From contig NZ_CP016540.2 in the NCBI RefSeq assembly GCF_001186155.3, positions 372,001 through 436,000 of the forward strand: 64,000 nt of DNA, read 5' to 3'. The notes under the pieces were generated by a model. It saw only the letters and a list, made by a program, of their open reading frames with translations, ran no database searches and was not told the origin of the DNA. This document shows positions 8,375 to 17,649 of the stretch, one piece after another. The translations under genes were made by a program, and so were the position numbers. Within the stretch, counting starts at the first letter, position 1; every line of letters begins with the position of its first letter. The stretch is from Planococcus versutus (GTDB lineage: Bacteria; Bacillota; Bacilli; Bacillales_A; Planococcaceae).

Positions 8375-8504
8375 AAGTAAATCCCGCCTTTTTGTCTATT
8401 CATAATAGAAGGAACGATGTTTCTTGCAGTAAAGTTCCCTGTTGCTGTCTGCTGCGGTTTACGGGATACTGGAAATAATAATATGAAAGAGGGGGTAACG
8501 AATC

Positions 8505-9575
8505 ATGATGTCATTGGAAACGGAGATTTGTCATTTGTTTAAAATTGCTACTCCACTTATTCAAGCTGGTATGGCAGGAGGGACAACTACGGTTGAACTT
8601 GTGTCTGAGGTAAGCAATGCAGGGGGTCTAGGAACTTTGGGAGCTGCATACATGACGCCAGATGCAGTAAGGCAAGCGATACGAGAAATTCAGTCGAAAA
8701 CTGATAAGCCTTTTGCTGTGAATATTTTTGCAAACGGCACAGAAGATGATTTTAATCGTTTAGCAGAAGTGCAAAAAGTAGTTGAGCCCTTTAGAACAGA
8801 GCTGGGGATCGGCAACATCTCATCTTCTTATGCGTCTTCTAATTGGAGTGAAGAACAATTTGCGATTTGCATTGAAGAAGGTGTTCGGATTATTAGTACT
8901 GCTTTTGGCTGTTTGTCTGAAGAACAAATGATAGTAGCAAAAAAGCATCAAGTGAATATTGTGACGATGGTTACGACAGTAGAAGAAGCAAAACAGGCAG
9001 AAAACTCTGGAGCTGCTGCCGTAGTTGCTCAAGGCAGTGAAGCAGGTGGACATCGCAGCAGCTTTTCATTGGATCGCCACCCGTCAGGTGCGCAGATTGG
9101 TGTGCTTTCTTTGGTGCCTCAAGTAGTCGACGCCATCAATATTCCTGTTATTGCAGCAGGTGGCATTGTCGATGGACGAGGGTTGGTTGCTTCATTAGCA
9201 CTTGGCGCACAAGCAGTGCAAATCGGTACTCGCTTTGTTAGCGCTAAAGAATCTGGTGCGCATGCAGCTTATAAGCAAGCAATATTTGAAAGTGATGAAG
9301 AAAGCACAGTCGTCACAAAAAGCTTTTCTGGAAGACCGGCACGAGGCATTAAAAATCGCTTTATTCGTGAATTTGAACAAAGTGGCATTGATCCTTTGCC
9401 TTTTCCTTCTCAAAATACAATTACGAAAGAAATACGTACAGCTGCTACGAAATTAGGGAATCCTGAATTCATGTCACTGTGGGCAGGGCAGTCCACACGA
9501 AGCTTAACAAAAGAAATGGCTGCCGGTGATATCGTTCGAGAGATTATAAAACAAGCGAAATCTATACTAGTTTAA
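8505..9575 (+). CDS. Nitronate monooxygenase (NMO, 2-nitropropane dioxygenase family)
   Basis: A 356-residue FMN-dependent TIM-barrel protein. It starts with the family's IQAGMAGG motif, has GGLGTLGAAY, the catalytic-His region GSEAGGHRSSF, and the FMN-phosphate site PVIAAGGIVDGRG with GAQAVQIGTRF. The enzyme oxidises alkyl nitronates, detoxifying propionate 3-nitronate in known members. AGAGGGGGT precedes two successive ATG codons; the first is used. Length is normal for the family. It is monocistronic here. Confidence 0.9.
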   Translation: MMSLETEICHLFKIATPLIQAGMAGGTTTVELVSEVSNAGGLGTLGAAYMTPDAVRQAIREIQSKTDKPFAVNIFANGTEDDFNRLAEVQKVVEPFRTELGIGNISSSYASSNWSEEQFAICIEEGVRIISTAFGCLSEEQMIVAKKHQVNIVTMVTTVEEAKQAENSGAAAVVAQGSEAGGHRSSFSLDRHPSGAQIGVLSLVPQVVDAINIPVIAAGGIVDGRGLVASLALGAQAVQIGTRFVSAKESGAHAAYKQAIFESDEESTVVTKSFSGRPARGIKNRFIREFEQSGIDPLPFPSQNTITKEIRTAATKLGNPEFMSLWAGQSTRSLTKEMAAGDIVREIIKQAKSILV

Positions 9576-9672
9576 GCTGATTTAGAGCAGGAAATGCTTG
9601 AAGAGATGCTCGAATTGCCGATTCGTACATGCTATACTAACAAGTGATTTTTAAAACGAGGAGATTAGACGA

Positions 9673-10506
9673 ATGGAATGGAAGAATGTATACCGCGGAA
9701 TTTTAATGGGCATTAGTGATTTAATCCCAGGTGTGAGCGGTGGAACAATTGCGTTTATTTTAGGGATTTACGATCGGTTGCTTGAGTCTATTAGTGGTTT
9801 TTTTAGTCGTGACTGGAAAAAGTATTTAGGCTTTCTAGTGCCATTGGGTATTGGAATCGTCATTACCTTACTACTGTTCAGTCGCGTGATTGAATATTTG
9901 TTAGAGCATCACTATGAAGCCACTCAGTTTTTCTTCATGGGACTGATCATTGGAGTCATTCCGTATATCATGAAACAAGCAGAAGTGAAAAAGCATTTTA
10001 CTGCACGACATATGGTCATTTTACTAGTGATTGGAGCAGCGTTGGCGGCTACTGCCTTTGTTCCAACAGAAGAAGATTTAGCGCCAATTACGTCACTGAC
10101 AGTTCCCGTGTTTTTCCTGCTATTTTTCTCGGGTTGGCTTGCCAGTATGGCGATGCTATTACCAGGAATTAGCGGTTCGTTTATTTTATTATTGCTAGGC
10201 GTGTACTCGACGGCCATCAATGCTTTGTCCACGTTAAACATCCCTGTGGCTATGGCTATTGGTTCAGGCGTGATTGTAGGGTTTATCGTCAGCAGCAAAG
10301 CAATTCAGTATTTGCTGGAGCATTTTACGTATGTTACGTATGCAGCAATTATTGGACTAATTATTGGGTCTTTATTTGTTGTGTTTCCTGGATTTTCGAC
10401 CGATACGGCTACATTGATCACGAGTGTGATTACATTTGCGTTAGGTCTTGGATTCACCTTGCTTTTTAGTTCACCGAAAAAAACAGCTATAACAGAAGAA
10501 GTCTAA
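9673..10506 (+). CDS. popT: DUF368 polytopic membrane protein, probable polyprenyl-phosphate transporter (PopT-like)
   Basis: A 277-residue protein with about eight membrane helices. The family hallmark is two related PGxSGG/PGISGS signatures: DLIPGVSGGTIAFILGIYDR near residue 17 and LLPGISGSFILLLLGVY near residue 165, indicating an internal duplication. DUF368 proteins have been identified as undecaprenyl-phosphate translocases that return the lipid carrier to the cytoplasmic face. uppP, which makes undecaprenyl phosphate from the pyrophosphate, lies 1.6 kb downstream on the other strand. ACGAGGAG precedes the ATG and a strong terminator follows. Confidence 0.85.
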   Translation: MEWKNVYRGILMGISDLIPGVSGGTIAFILGIYDRLLESISGFFSRDWKKYLGFLVPLGIGIVITLLLFSRVIEYLLEHHYEATQFFFMGLIIGVIPYIMKQAEVKKHFTARHMVILLVIGAALAATAFVPTEEDLAPITSLTVPVFFLLFFSGWLASMAMLLPGISGSFILLLLGVYSTAINALSTLNIPVAMAIGSGVIVGFIVSSKAIQYLLEHFTYVTYAAIIGLIIGSLFVVFPGFSTDTATLITSVITFALGLGFTLLFSSPKKTAITEEV

Positions 10507-10519
10507 TTTTACAAAAGAG

Positions 10520-10548
10520 GCATCGTCACTTGTGACGGCGCTTTTTTT
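10520..10548 (+). terminator. Intrinsic terminator after popT-like gene
   Basis: Stem GCATCGTCAC / GTGACGGCGC with a TT loop and seven T; it abuts the repeat array that follows. Confidence 0.85.
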
Positions 10549-10550
10549 CG

Positions 10551-10864
10551 CGACAACGAACGTCGCTTCGTCAGTGCATCTTATGCCCGTCGAATCTACA
10601 CGGGCGCTTATGCTTTTCTGATTGTCTAGCGCAAGCGCCCAGATTCTAGGGTCATAATTCACCCCGACTGTGCGACAACGAACGTCGCTTCGTCAGTGCG
10701 TCTTATGCCCGTCGAATCTATACGGGCACTTACGCTTTTCTGATTGTCTAGCGCAAGCGCCCAGATTCTAGGGTCATAATTCACCCCGACTGTGCGACAA
10801 CGAACGTCGCTTCGTCAGTGCGTCTTATGCCCGTCGAATCTATACAGGCGCTTACGCTTTTCTG
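10551..10864 (+). repeat. Tandem array of a ~122-bp structured intergenic repeat (2.6 copies)
   Basis: Units begin at 10551, 10673 and 10795 (each with CGACAACGAACGTCGCTTCG) with a period of 122 bases; the third stops at about 10864. Copies differ by only a few substitutions. Each full unit can form several stems: ACGAA/TTCGT, GCCCGT/ACGGGC around CGAATCTA, and GGGCGCTT/AAGCGCCC, the last two being mutually exclusive. No credible reading frame is present. The same element occurs inverted at 37654-37820, so it is dispersed. It fills the whole popT to CAP gene interval (10507-10931). Confidence 0.9.
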
Positions 10865-10931
10865 AATCAAAGGCTTTTTGCTTTGTGGATGTTCTGTTTG
10901 GCATTAAACTGTAGGAAAAGAGGTGATGTGT

Positions 10932-12059
10932 GTGCGAAAACTTTTTTGGTTGATGGTTCTGCTGCTCGTCGCTTTTTTTGCGCGGCCGATTTGGGAAGAG
11001 CCAGTTGGAGAATATGTCGATTTAAGTTTTCTAGATTCTGTTGATCGCACAATTGAAAACATTGCTGAAAATGAAGAGATTGCTTTAGTTCTTGATGAGG
11101 CTCAAGACTTTACTGCACGTGTTAGTGGGCAATTGCAGGCATTGGTGTTTTCGAGTGCGGTAGAATTGCCAGAAGCCGTCGCAAAACCAGAACTCGCTGA
11201 AACAGATTCCTTGATCGCTGTTCACAATGTGACACTCGGCATGAGCAAAGAAAAAGCTCAAGAAAAAACAGGGTTGCCTCTGCGGTTGATGCGTAATGAG
11301 TATGGTACTGATTGGCACAGCTATCACCAGGATTATCAAAATTATGTTTTACTGTCTTTCGATACAGAGGGCAAAGTAAATGGAATGTTTACGAATCAAG
11401 ATTTGATTTCTTCAAATGAAGGCATTACCATGAAGTCTACGAAAATAGAAGTTCGTTCTTTGCTGGGTGCTCCATTAAAAAGTCTCCAAAAAGGGAATGT
11501 TCAATATATACTAGATACAAGGGAAGAGTACGACGTTTTTAAAACGAATGACGCTTATACAACGGTTTTCTACGATATTCACGAAGGAGATACCGTAACT
11601 GCCGTACAAGTAATCGATGAAACATTAGAGAAAGCGCGTCCAGAAATATACGCGGAATCGGATGAAGCATTAAAAGAAGGCTATGAATTTCTTCTTTTTG
11701 AACTAACCAATTCAGCACGAATCCAGCGTGATTTACCTCTCTTAAAATGGGATGAACAGTCAAAACTAACTGCTCGAAAACACAGTGAAGATATGGCTGA
11801 AAATGAGTATTTTAGTCATACAAATCTCGCAGGACAATCACCTTTTGATCGAATGAAAGAAGACGGTATTGGGTTTTATGTAGCGGGTGAAAATTTAGCT
11901 TATGGTCAATACAGCAGCATTTATGCTCACGAAGGATTGATGAATTCCTTAGGACATCGTGAAAATATTGTCAAACCTGAGTTTGGATTTTTAGGAATAG
12001 GGACTGCATTTAATACGCAAAACCAGCCGTATTATACAGAGACTTTTTTTAATCGATAA
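10932..12059 (+). CDS. CAP-domain (SCP/PR1-like) exported protein with N-terminal CAP-associated domain
   Basis: The ~375-residue protein has an N-terminal hydrophobic signal/anchor (LFWLMVLLLVAFFA). A CAP-associated domain follows (about residues 90-230, VHNVTLGMSKEKAQEKTGLP). The C-terminal CAP domain (about 245-375) has LTNSARIQRDLPLLKWDEQ, ARKHSEDMAENEYFSHT, AGENLAYG and LMNSLGHRENI, with His residues at the usual CAP cavity positions. B. subtilis YlbC has the same layout. Its function at the cell surface is unknown. GTG 10932 is preferred because AAGAGGTG is 6 bases upstream; GTG 10923 and ATG 10926 are in frame but overlap that site. Confidence 0.85.
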   Translation: MRKLFWLMVLLLVAFFARPIWEEPVGEYVDLSFLDSVDRTIENIAENEEIALVLDEAQDFTARVSGQLQALVFSSAVELPEAVAKPELAETDSLIAVHNVTLGMSKEKAQEKTGLPLRLMRNEYGTDWHSYHQDYQNYVLLSFDTEGKVNGMFTNQDLISSNEGITMKSTKIEVRSLLGAPLKSLQKGNVQYILDTREEYDVFKTNDAYTTVFYDIHEGDTVTAVQVIDETLEKARPEIYAESDEALKEGYEFLLFELTNSARIQRDLPLLKWDEQSKLTARKHSEDMAENEYFSHTNLAGQSPFDRMKEDGIGFYVAGENLAYGQYSSIYAHEGLMNSLGHRENIVKPEFGFLGIGTAFNTQNQPYYTETFFNR

Positions 12060-12061
12060 TC

Positions 12062-12099
12062 AAAAAACAGACTGTCAGTAAAACGACAGTCTGTTTTTT
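12062..12099. terminator. Bidirectional terminator between CAP gene and uppP
   Basis: 15-bp stem AAAAAACAGACTGTC / GACAGTCTGTTTTTT with an 8-base loop serves the two convergent genes. Confidence 0.9.
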
Positions 12100-12104
12100 T
12101 GAAG

Positions 12105-12935
12105 TTAATTTAATACGAGCCATGCTAATACAACAATTGGGCCCACGATAAAACAGTAAATAGCAAAATACTTTAATTGGCCTTTTGCCATAATATTCAT
12201 AAACCATTTTAATGAGAAATAAGAAGCGACAAGAGATCCGATAAACGCCATCAAATAAGGAATCGCCATGGAAGCTAAGTTGTCATCGTTAAGAATGTCC
12301 GTAATGCTGAGAATCGCACCACCTAGACTGACAGGGATAAATAATAGAAAAGAAAAGCGCAAAGCTGTTTCTTGGTTGATGCCTCGAGCTATTGCAGCGA
12401 CAATCGTGGCGCCACTTCGACTAATGCCTGGCACAAGTGCTATAGCTTGAGCTCCTCCGATAATCACTGCGTCTGTCATTGTTAGACTGCCATCTTTTCG
12501 CTGTCCGTGCATATTGCGAATCCACCAAAGGCCAAAGCCTGTAACAATTAAGGTTAAGCCGACTGTCACGATCGTTGAGAGGTTGTTATCAATCGCATCT
12601 TGGAACAGCAGTCCGATAATTGCGGCGGGAATTGTTGCAACTACAAGATAGACAATAAACATAAAGTCTCGTTTGGTTTCTGCATTTTTAACTGTAACGT
12701 ATTTCAAGCCGTTAACAACTAGACGCTTTATGTCTTCGCGGTAAATAATGAGTACGGCAATGAGTGATGCGCTATTAACTAGTAAAGCAAAAGTCGAAAC
12801 GCTTCCTTCAATGTGCACATCTAAGAAGTACTGCGCAATTAGCAAGTGTCCACTTGAAGAGATAGGAATAGGTTCGGTTAGGCCTTGAAATAGGCCAAGA
12901 AGTAGAAACTTAAGTGTTAACCACAATTGTTCCAT
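12105..12935 (-). CDS. uppP: Undecaprenyl-diphosphatase UppP (BacA)
   Basis: A 276-residue, roughly eight-helix membrane protein with both BacA/UppP catalytic motifs: [16 protein letters not shown] (Glu-rich motif plus Ser/His) near residue 18 and [10 protein letters not shown] (Arg motif) in the second half. It dephosphorylates undecaprenyl pyrophosphate for reuse as a peptidoglycan lipid carrier and confers bacitracin tolerance in known cases. TTGGAGGATT lies ahead of the ATG on the minus strand. The EPIPISSS variant of the usual EFLPISST motif is mild. Confidence 0.95.
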   Translation of the reverse strand: MEQLWLTLKFLLLGLFQGLTEPIPISSSGHLLIAQYFLDVHIEGSVSTFALLVNSASLIAVLIIYREDIKRLVVNGLKYVTVKNAETKRDFMFIVYLVVATIPAAIIGLLFQDAIDNNLSTIVTVGLTLIVTGFGLWWIRNMHGQRKDGSLTMTDAVIIGGAQAIALVPGISRSGATIVAAIARGINQETALRFSFLLFIPVSLGGAILSITDILNDDNLASMAIPYLMAFIGSLVASYFSLKWFMNIMAKGQLKYFAIYCFIVGPIVVLAWLVLN

Positions 12936-13075
12936 TGAAAAAATCCTCCAATGCTCATTCAGTCGTTATAAAAATGACTGTTATTAATCAATCGTTTTAA
13001 AACTGCATAAAAAATATAATACCATATTTTCATGGTAAACTGGGTATACTAGTAAAAAGAAAGGAAGTGACACGT

Positions 13076-14158
13076 TTGACGAACAAGCTCTGGTTTCAAG
13101 TAGGGATAGGGACTATTCTGGCTTTAGTCATTATTCGATTATTTATTGAAGTACAAGGGATTTTTGATCCTTTATTTATTATTGCGGGTACAATTTTTGT
13201 TCCGTTATTATTGGGAGGTGTCTTGTTTTACTTAACAAGACCAGTCTTACACTTTTTAATAAAGAGGAAATTTCCGAAATGGGCTGCGGTTCTTACCGTT
13301 CTTTTCTCGCTTATTTTAGTGCTCTACTTGTTTTACATTATGATTGGACCAATTGTAACTGATCAAATCAATGCATTAGTAGATAATGCACCCGAGATCA
13401 TAGAAAGTATTGAAGAATCTGCTCAATACATATTTGATCAGCGAGATCGTCTTCCGGATTCAATTGAAGAGCAATTGAGTGGGATGGCGAGCCAAATTGG
13501 AGACAGAATCGGTGATATTGGAGGATGGGTTATTTCCTTTATCGGTAGCTTTGTTTCAGGTGTTGTAACATTGGTGCTCGTACCATTTTTCTTGATTTAT
13601 TTACTAATTGACCATAAAAAATTTGTTCCGTTTGTTACGGGTTTCTTTTCAGGAGAACGCAAAGGATGGCTTCGCAAAACTTTGCACGACATCGATGATA
13701 CCTTACAGTCATACATCCAAGGTCAGCTACTTGTCAGTTTCCTTGTTGGTGTTATGTTGCTAATTGGGTATTTGATCATCGACTTAGACTATGCTTTATT
13801 ATTAGCATTGATTGGTATGGCTACAAACGTTATCCCGTTTTTAGGACCTTACATTGCGGTCTTCCCAGCAATTATCATTGCTCTCGTGCAAGATCCAATT
13901 ATGGCAGTTTATGTAGCTATCATCATGCTTGTTGCACAACAAATCGAAAGTAATTTTATCACGCCGAATGTTATGGGCAAATCGCTTGATGTTCACCCAT
14001 TGACAGTAATTACGTTAATTTTGGCAGCCGGAAATATTGCGGGATTATGGGGAATCATTTTAGCGATTCCAGTATATGCTGTTATTAAAACCATTGCCAA
14101 AAACGTTTATGCACGACGCCTTGAAATTCGCAAAACAGCTACACGCGATATCGAATAA
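13076..14158 (+). CDS. AI-2E family transporter (UPF0118 permease)
   Basis: This ~360-residue protein has about eight membrane helices, a central soluble segment (about residues 100-145, NAPEIIESIEESAQYIF) and the family motifs FLIYLLIDHKKF, IQGQLLVSFLVG and ATNVIPFLGPYI, LILAAGNIAGLWGIILAIP. Relatives export autoinducer-2-like molecules or act as Na+/H+ antiporters; the substrate here is unknown. TTG 13076 is preferred, with AAAGGAAGTG ~7 bases upstream; GTG 13067 is the alternative start, inside that site. Confidence 0.85.
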   Translation: MTNKLWFQVGIGTILALVIIRLFIEVQGIFDPLFIIAGTIFVPLLLGGVLFYLTRPVLHFLIKRKFPKWAAVLTVLFSLILVLYLFYIMIGPIVTDQINALVDNAPEIIESIEESAQYIFDQRDRLPDSIEEQLSGMASQIGDRIGDIGGWVISFIGSFVSGVVTLVLVPFFLIYLLIDHKKFVPFVTGFFSGERKGWLRKTLHDIDDTLQSYIQGQLLVSFLVGVMLLIGYLIIDLDYALLLALIGMATNVIPFLGPYIAVFPAIIIALVQDPIMAVYVAIIMLVAQQIESNFITPNVMGKSLDVHPLTVITLILAAGNIAGLWGIILAIPVYAVIKTIAKNVYARRLEIRKTATRDIE

Positions 14159-14161
14159 ACC

Positions 14162-14192
14162 AACCTGTGAACTTTGTTCACAGGTTTTTTTT
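14162..14192 (+). terminator. Intrinsic terminator
   Basis: Stem AACCTGTGAA / TTCACAGGTT with CTTTG loop and eight T. Confidence 0.9.
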
Positions 14193-14224
14193 GTAGATTA
14201 GTTTGTTTGGCTTGACCTTGAAAG

Positions 14225-14269
14225 GTTTACACCCTAAACTATTACTATTGGTAGAGGGGGTAAACTATT
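14225..14269 (+). promoter_or_regulatory. Candidate MarR operator overlapping the marR-MMPL ribosome binding site
   Basis: GTTTACACCC at 14225-14234 and GGGGGTAAAC at 14256-14265 form a 9-of-10 inverted repeat. The nonamer TAAACTATT occurs at 14235 and again at 14261 as a direct repeat. The right arm contains the GAGGGGG ribosome binding site of the MarR gene, so binding could block both transcription and translation start. Autoregulation by the adjacent MarR protein is inferred. Confidence 0.5.
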
Positions 14270-14713
14270 TTGGACACACGAATAAATGAGGCGGTGGATC
14301 TTTTTCAAGAGGTGCTGATTTATGGAACTGAGCGGGTTATTAAATCAGTTGATCATCCTTTATGGAGAGAATATTCACCTGAGCAAATTCAGATGCTAAA
14401 GCTCATTGACAAGGAAACACAAGTTACTTCAACAAGGTTGGCAGTGCTACAAGCTGTACATAAAAGTGCGATTTCCAGTCGCATTAAAAAATTGCTGCAA
14501 AAAGAAGTGATTCAAGTTGTCCAGACTACAGATAGACGTGAGAAATTGTTGGAACTGACGACTAAAGGACAAGCGCTTATTTTAGAGCTAGATCAAGTAT
14601 TAACCGATTATATCGGAAAGCTAATGTCCGAAAATATTGCCGATGAAGAGATAGACCAATTTTTAACGATTTTTAGGAAACTGAAAAAAATTATAAAAAT
14701 GGACGGGGTGTAA
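14270..14713 (+). CDS. MarR-family transcriptional regulator
   Basis: This 147-residue protein has the MarR winged-helix layout: an N-terminal helix, a DNA-reading region (TRLAVLQAVHKSAISSRIKKLLQKEVI, about 52-80) and the wing DRREKLLELTTKG with the conserved D-x-R pattern. It probably represses its own promoter and the MMPL exporter that starts 3 bases after its stop codon. Start is TTG, set by TAGAGGGGG upstream. The inducing ligand is unknown. Confidence 0.88.
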   Translation: MDTRINEAVDLFQEVLIYGTERVIKSVDHPLWREYSPEQIQMLKLIDKETQVTSTRLAVLQAVHKSAISSRIKKLLQKEVIQVVQTTDRREKLLELTTKGQALILELDQVLTDYIGKLMSENIADEEIDQFLTIFRKLKKIIKMDGV

Positions 14714-14716
14714 TAC

Positions 14717-17335
14717 GTGCACAATGTATTAAAATTTAAATGGCCGATTGCGATTGGTTTAATTGTATTAACGGTTGTCTTATTCTTATTGGCGCCGAAC
14801 TTAACAAAACAAGCAGAAGATGCAGGTTCGTTTCAGTTATCTGATGAAGCCTCTTCTCAAATTGCTTCACGAATTTTAGTGGATGCAGATGCAGCAGAAC
14901 AAACGATTTCTTTAGTTATTCCGTTAGAAAGTAAAATAGCGGATTCAACGCGACAAACACTCGAACAAATGGTAACCGATATCGAAGCACTCGGTGATCC
15001 AATTACGAGTGTATTAAATCCAGTGGAAAGTAAAGAATTAGAAGAACAACTTATTTCAGAAGACCAGCAAACAATTTTGATGCCCATTACAGTGGATGGC
15101 ACAGATGAAGAAGTAAATGCTGTTGCGGATGAAATTAGAGAGAAAATTATTCCTAAAGACTTGACGGCTTATGTAACAGGAGAAGCCATCATTAATAATG
15201 ATGTGAATATTAGTGCGCAAGAAGGCTTGCAACGCACAGAAATCATTACCGTGATTTTGATCTTTGGTTTATTGCTGGCAGTGTTCCGGTCAATTGTGAC
15301 TCCTTTTGTTCCACTTGTGGCAGTCGGAATTTCGTATTTATTAAGCCAGTCGATTGTGGCCTTTTTCATTGATTGGTTTGGATTTCCAGTTTCAAACTAC
15401 ACACAAATATTCTTAGTAGCTATTTTATTTGGGATTGGAACAGATTATTGTATCTTGTTACTAAGTCGTTACAAAGAAGAATTAGCAGCTGGGCATGATG
15501 TAGAAAAATCAATTATCAATACCTATAAAACAGCTGGAAGAACATTGCTGATTAGCGGTATTGCTGTGTTTATTGGGTTCTTTGCTATCGGCTTTGCTGA
15601 ATTCCCAATTTTTAAATCAGCAGTAGCAGTAGCAGTTGGTATATTTGTGTTGCTATTGGTATTGTATACTATCGTGCCATTCTTCATGTCTTTACTAAAG
15701 GAAAAACTATTCTGGCCAGCAAAAAAATCAGCATCGCATAAAGATAGTAAATTATGGGTTACGATGAGTAAGCTATCAATCAACCGACCTTTACTGTCGA
15801 TGTTAGTAGTGGCTGTAATTACAGTACCTTTACTGTTTACGTACGATAATTCTTTATCGTTTAACACAGTAGATGAGATCGGTTCAGAATATGAATCGGT
15901 AAAAGGATTACGTGCTATTGAAGAAGGCTTTGGAAAAGGTGATTCGTTGCCTGTTCAAGTAATTGTGAAATCAGATGATTCCTTGATAGAGCGTTCGACT
16001 GTTCCGTATTTCGAATCTTTAAGTGAAGAAATTGAAAAAATTGATGGTGTCGAAACTGTTCGGTCAATCACACGTCCAACAGGAGATATAATTGAAGAGC
16101 TTTATGTAGACGAACAACTTGGCTTGTTAGCTGATGGATTAGGTGAAGCACGTGATGGGATGGGTGAGGTACAAAAAGGCCTTACAGAAGTTCAATCCAA
16201 CTTAACGGCTATTAGTGAACAAGCGGGTAATTCAGCTGGCTTGACTGAAGCAGCTGAAGGATTGGGTCAAATCAATACACAATTAGGTCAGGTTTCTCAA
16301 GGACTTCAGCAAACGGGGAACATTCCACAAACTGTGGGAGCTTTGACGCAAATTAGTGGAGGTTTGTCAGAAATTCAACAAGGGTTAGCTGGAGCAGCTG
16401 GACAGACAGCAGAACTTAGTGCTGGCTTGACTCAATTAGCAGAAGGTATCGGTGCTTCAAATGACGGTCTTGCCGAAATTCAGACCGGGTTGACTGAAGC
16501 AGTTGATATGATGCAAGAAATGAGCGATGACAGCGCAGTACGTGATACAGGATTATTTATTCCAGAAGGAACATTGGAAAGTACAGATTTTGAGCAAGTA
16601 CTAGATCGTTATTCTTTTGCAGATGGCACAGGAGTCATGATGGAAGTCGTCTTATCAGAAGATCCGTACTCTCATGAAGCGATCAATGTTACTGCCGAAA
16701 TCAAAGAAACAGTAGAACGTACTGTAATAGGAACGCCACTTGAGGAAGCAGAAATCGCGTTTAGCGGAATTTCTAGCATCAACAGCGATTTAGAAGAAGT
16801 ATCTTCTAGTGACTTTACGAATACAGTAATCATCATGTTGGTTAGTTTATTCGTTGTTCTGGCAATTTTATTCCGTTCGTTGATCATGCCTTTATATATG
16901 ATCGGTTCACTTTTACTGACGTATTACACATCGATTTCCATTGCAGAGCTGATCTTTGTGAATGGTCTTGGGTTTGATGGGATTAGTTGGGCAGTGCCGT
17001 TCTTTGGATTTGTCATGCTAGTGGCGCTGGGAGTCGATTATTCGATCTTCTTGCTCGACCGTTTCCGTGAAGAATCTTCTAACGGTATTACGGTTCGTGA
17101 TGCAATGCGAACATCGATGGCGAAGATGGGGACAGTTATCATTACAGCTGCAATCATTTTAGCAGGTACATTTGGTGCTATGATGCCTTCAGGTGTCTTG
17201 AGTCTCGTACAAATTGCGACAATCGTTATTACTGGATTACTTTTGTACGGACTGATTGTCTTACCGTTATTAATTCCAGCAATATCAGTATCTTTTGATC
17301 GCGGTGTTTGGTGGCCGTTTGGTAAGAAAAAGTAA
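14717..17335 (+). CDS. MMPL/RND-family exporter
   Basis: This 872-residue membrane protein consists of two MMPL halves. Each has one N-terminal helix, a large extracytoplasmic domain and a helix bundle carrying the proton-relay motif: GTDYCILLLSRYKEE in the first and GVDYSIFLLDRFREE in the second. The second extracytoplasmic region contains a helical repeat of G-L-x-E/Q units (about 470-600), as in YhgE/YdfJ-like proteins. It likely exports lipids or amphipathic drugs using the proton gradient. The start is GTG after GGGGTG, 3 bases from the marR stop, so the pair is one operon. Confidence 0.9.
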   Translation: MHNVLKFKWPIAIGLIVLTVVLFLLAPNLTKQAEDAGSFQLSDEASSQIASRILVDADAAEQTISLVIPLESKIADSTRQTLEQMVTDIEALGDPITSVLNPVESKELEEQLISEDQQTILMPITVDGTDEEVNAVADEIREKIIPKDLTAYVTGEAIINNDVNISAQEGLQRTEIITVILIFGLLLAVFRSIVTPFVPLVAVGISYLLSQSIVAFFIDWFGFPVSNYTQIFLVAILFGIGTDYCILLLSRYKEELAAGHDVEKSIINTYKTAGRTLLISGIAVFIGFFAIGFAEFPIFKSAVAVAVGIFVLLLVLYTIVPFFMSLLKEKLFWPAKKSASHKDSKLWVTMSKLSINRPLLSMLVVAVITVPLLFTYDNSLSFNTVDEIGSEYESVKGLRAIEEGFGKGDSLPVQVIVKSDDSLIERSTVPYFESLSEEIEKIDGVETVRSITRPTGDIIEELYVDEQLGLLADGLGEARDGMGEVQKGLTEVQSNLTAISEQAGNSAGLTEAAEGLGQINTQLGQVSQGLQQTGNIPQTVGALTQISGGLSEIQQGLAGAAGQTAELSAGLTQLAEGIGASNDGLAEIQTGLTEAVDMMQEMSDDSAVRDTGLFIPEGTLESTDFEQVLDRYSFADGTGVMMEVVLSEDPYSHEAINVTAEIKETVERTVIGTPLEEAEIAFSGISSINSDLEEVSSSDFTNTVIIMLVSLFVVLAILFRSLIMPLYMIGSLLLTYYTSISIAELIFVNGLGFDGISWAVPFFGFVMLVALGVDYSIFLLDRFREESSNGITVRDAMRTSMAKMGTVIITAAIILAGTFGAMMPSGVLSLVQIATIVITGLLLYGLIVLPLLIPAISVSFDRGVWWPFGKKK

Positions 17336-17649
17336 TTAGGTAAGTCGTGGATTGCTAAACTGCATCATTTTCTCGGATCACTTTGCCTAACGCGTGGAAG
17401 CACTGATGTTGTTGTAGAACTTACCACTTTTAGGTTGAAGTAATAGAAAGAAAAAAAGCTGCGTTCGCGCAGCTTTTTTCTATGGATGTTGGATTGGGCT
17501 AAGCGTGGTATACTAAATGGTAATTAAAAATGTGAACTGGGTATACTTATATATTTCTGTGAGTGGCAGTTAGGCTAAGCAGGATTATGTCTTGGAATTT
17601 CCTTAAATTTTTGATGAAATAAATAAAACTGAGAAACGAGGGAATGAAA
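17336..17649. other. Intergenic region after the MMPL gene
   Basis: No reading frame with translation signals was found. It holds a terminator at 17452-17479 about 115 bases after the MMPL stop, and downstream a T/A-rich stretch with TATACT-like elements (near 17509 and 17541) that may be the promoter of the next gene. A weak inverted pair GGTAAGT/ACTTACC (17339, 17419) brackets the 3' UTR. Confidence 0.5.
17452..17479 (+). terminator. Intrinsic terminator
   Basis: 12-bp stem AAAAAAGCTGCG / CGCAGCTTTTTT with the stable TTCG tetraloop. Confidence 0.9.

Noticed and set aside
10471-10662. Minus-strand frame through the first repeat copy
   Set aside because: It is created by the repeat and the popT terminator; the frame is not maintained in the other repeat copies.
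10551-10864. CRISPR array at the tandem repeat
   Set aside because: The 122-base period has no short repeat/unique spacer pattern, copies are near-identical along their length, and no cas gene is present.
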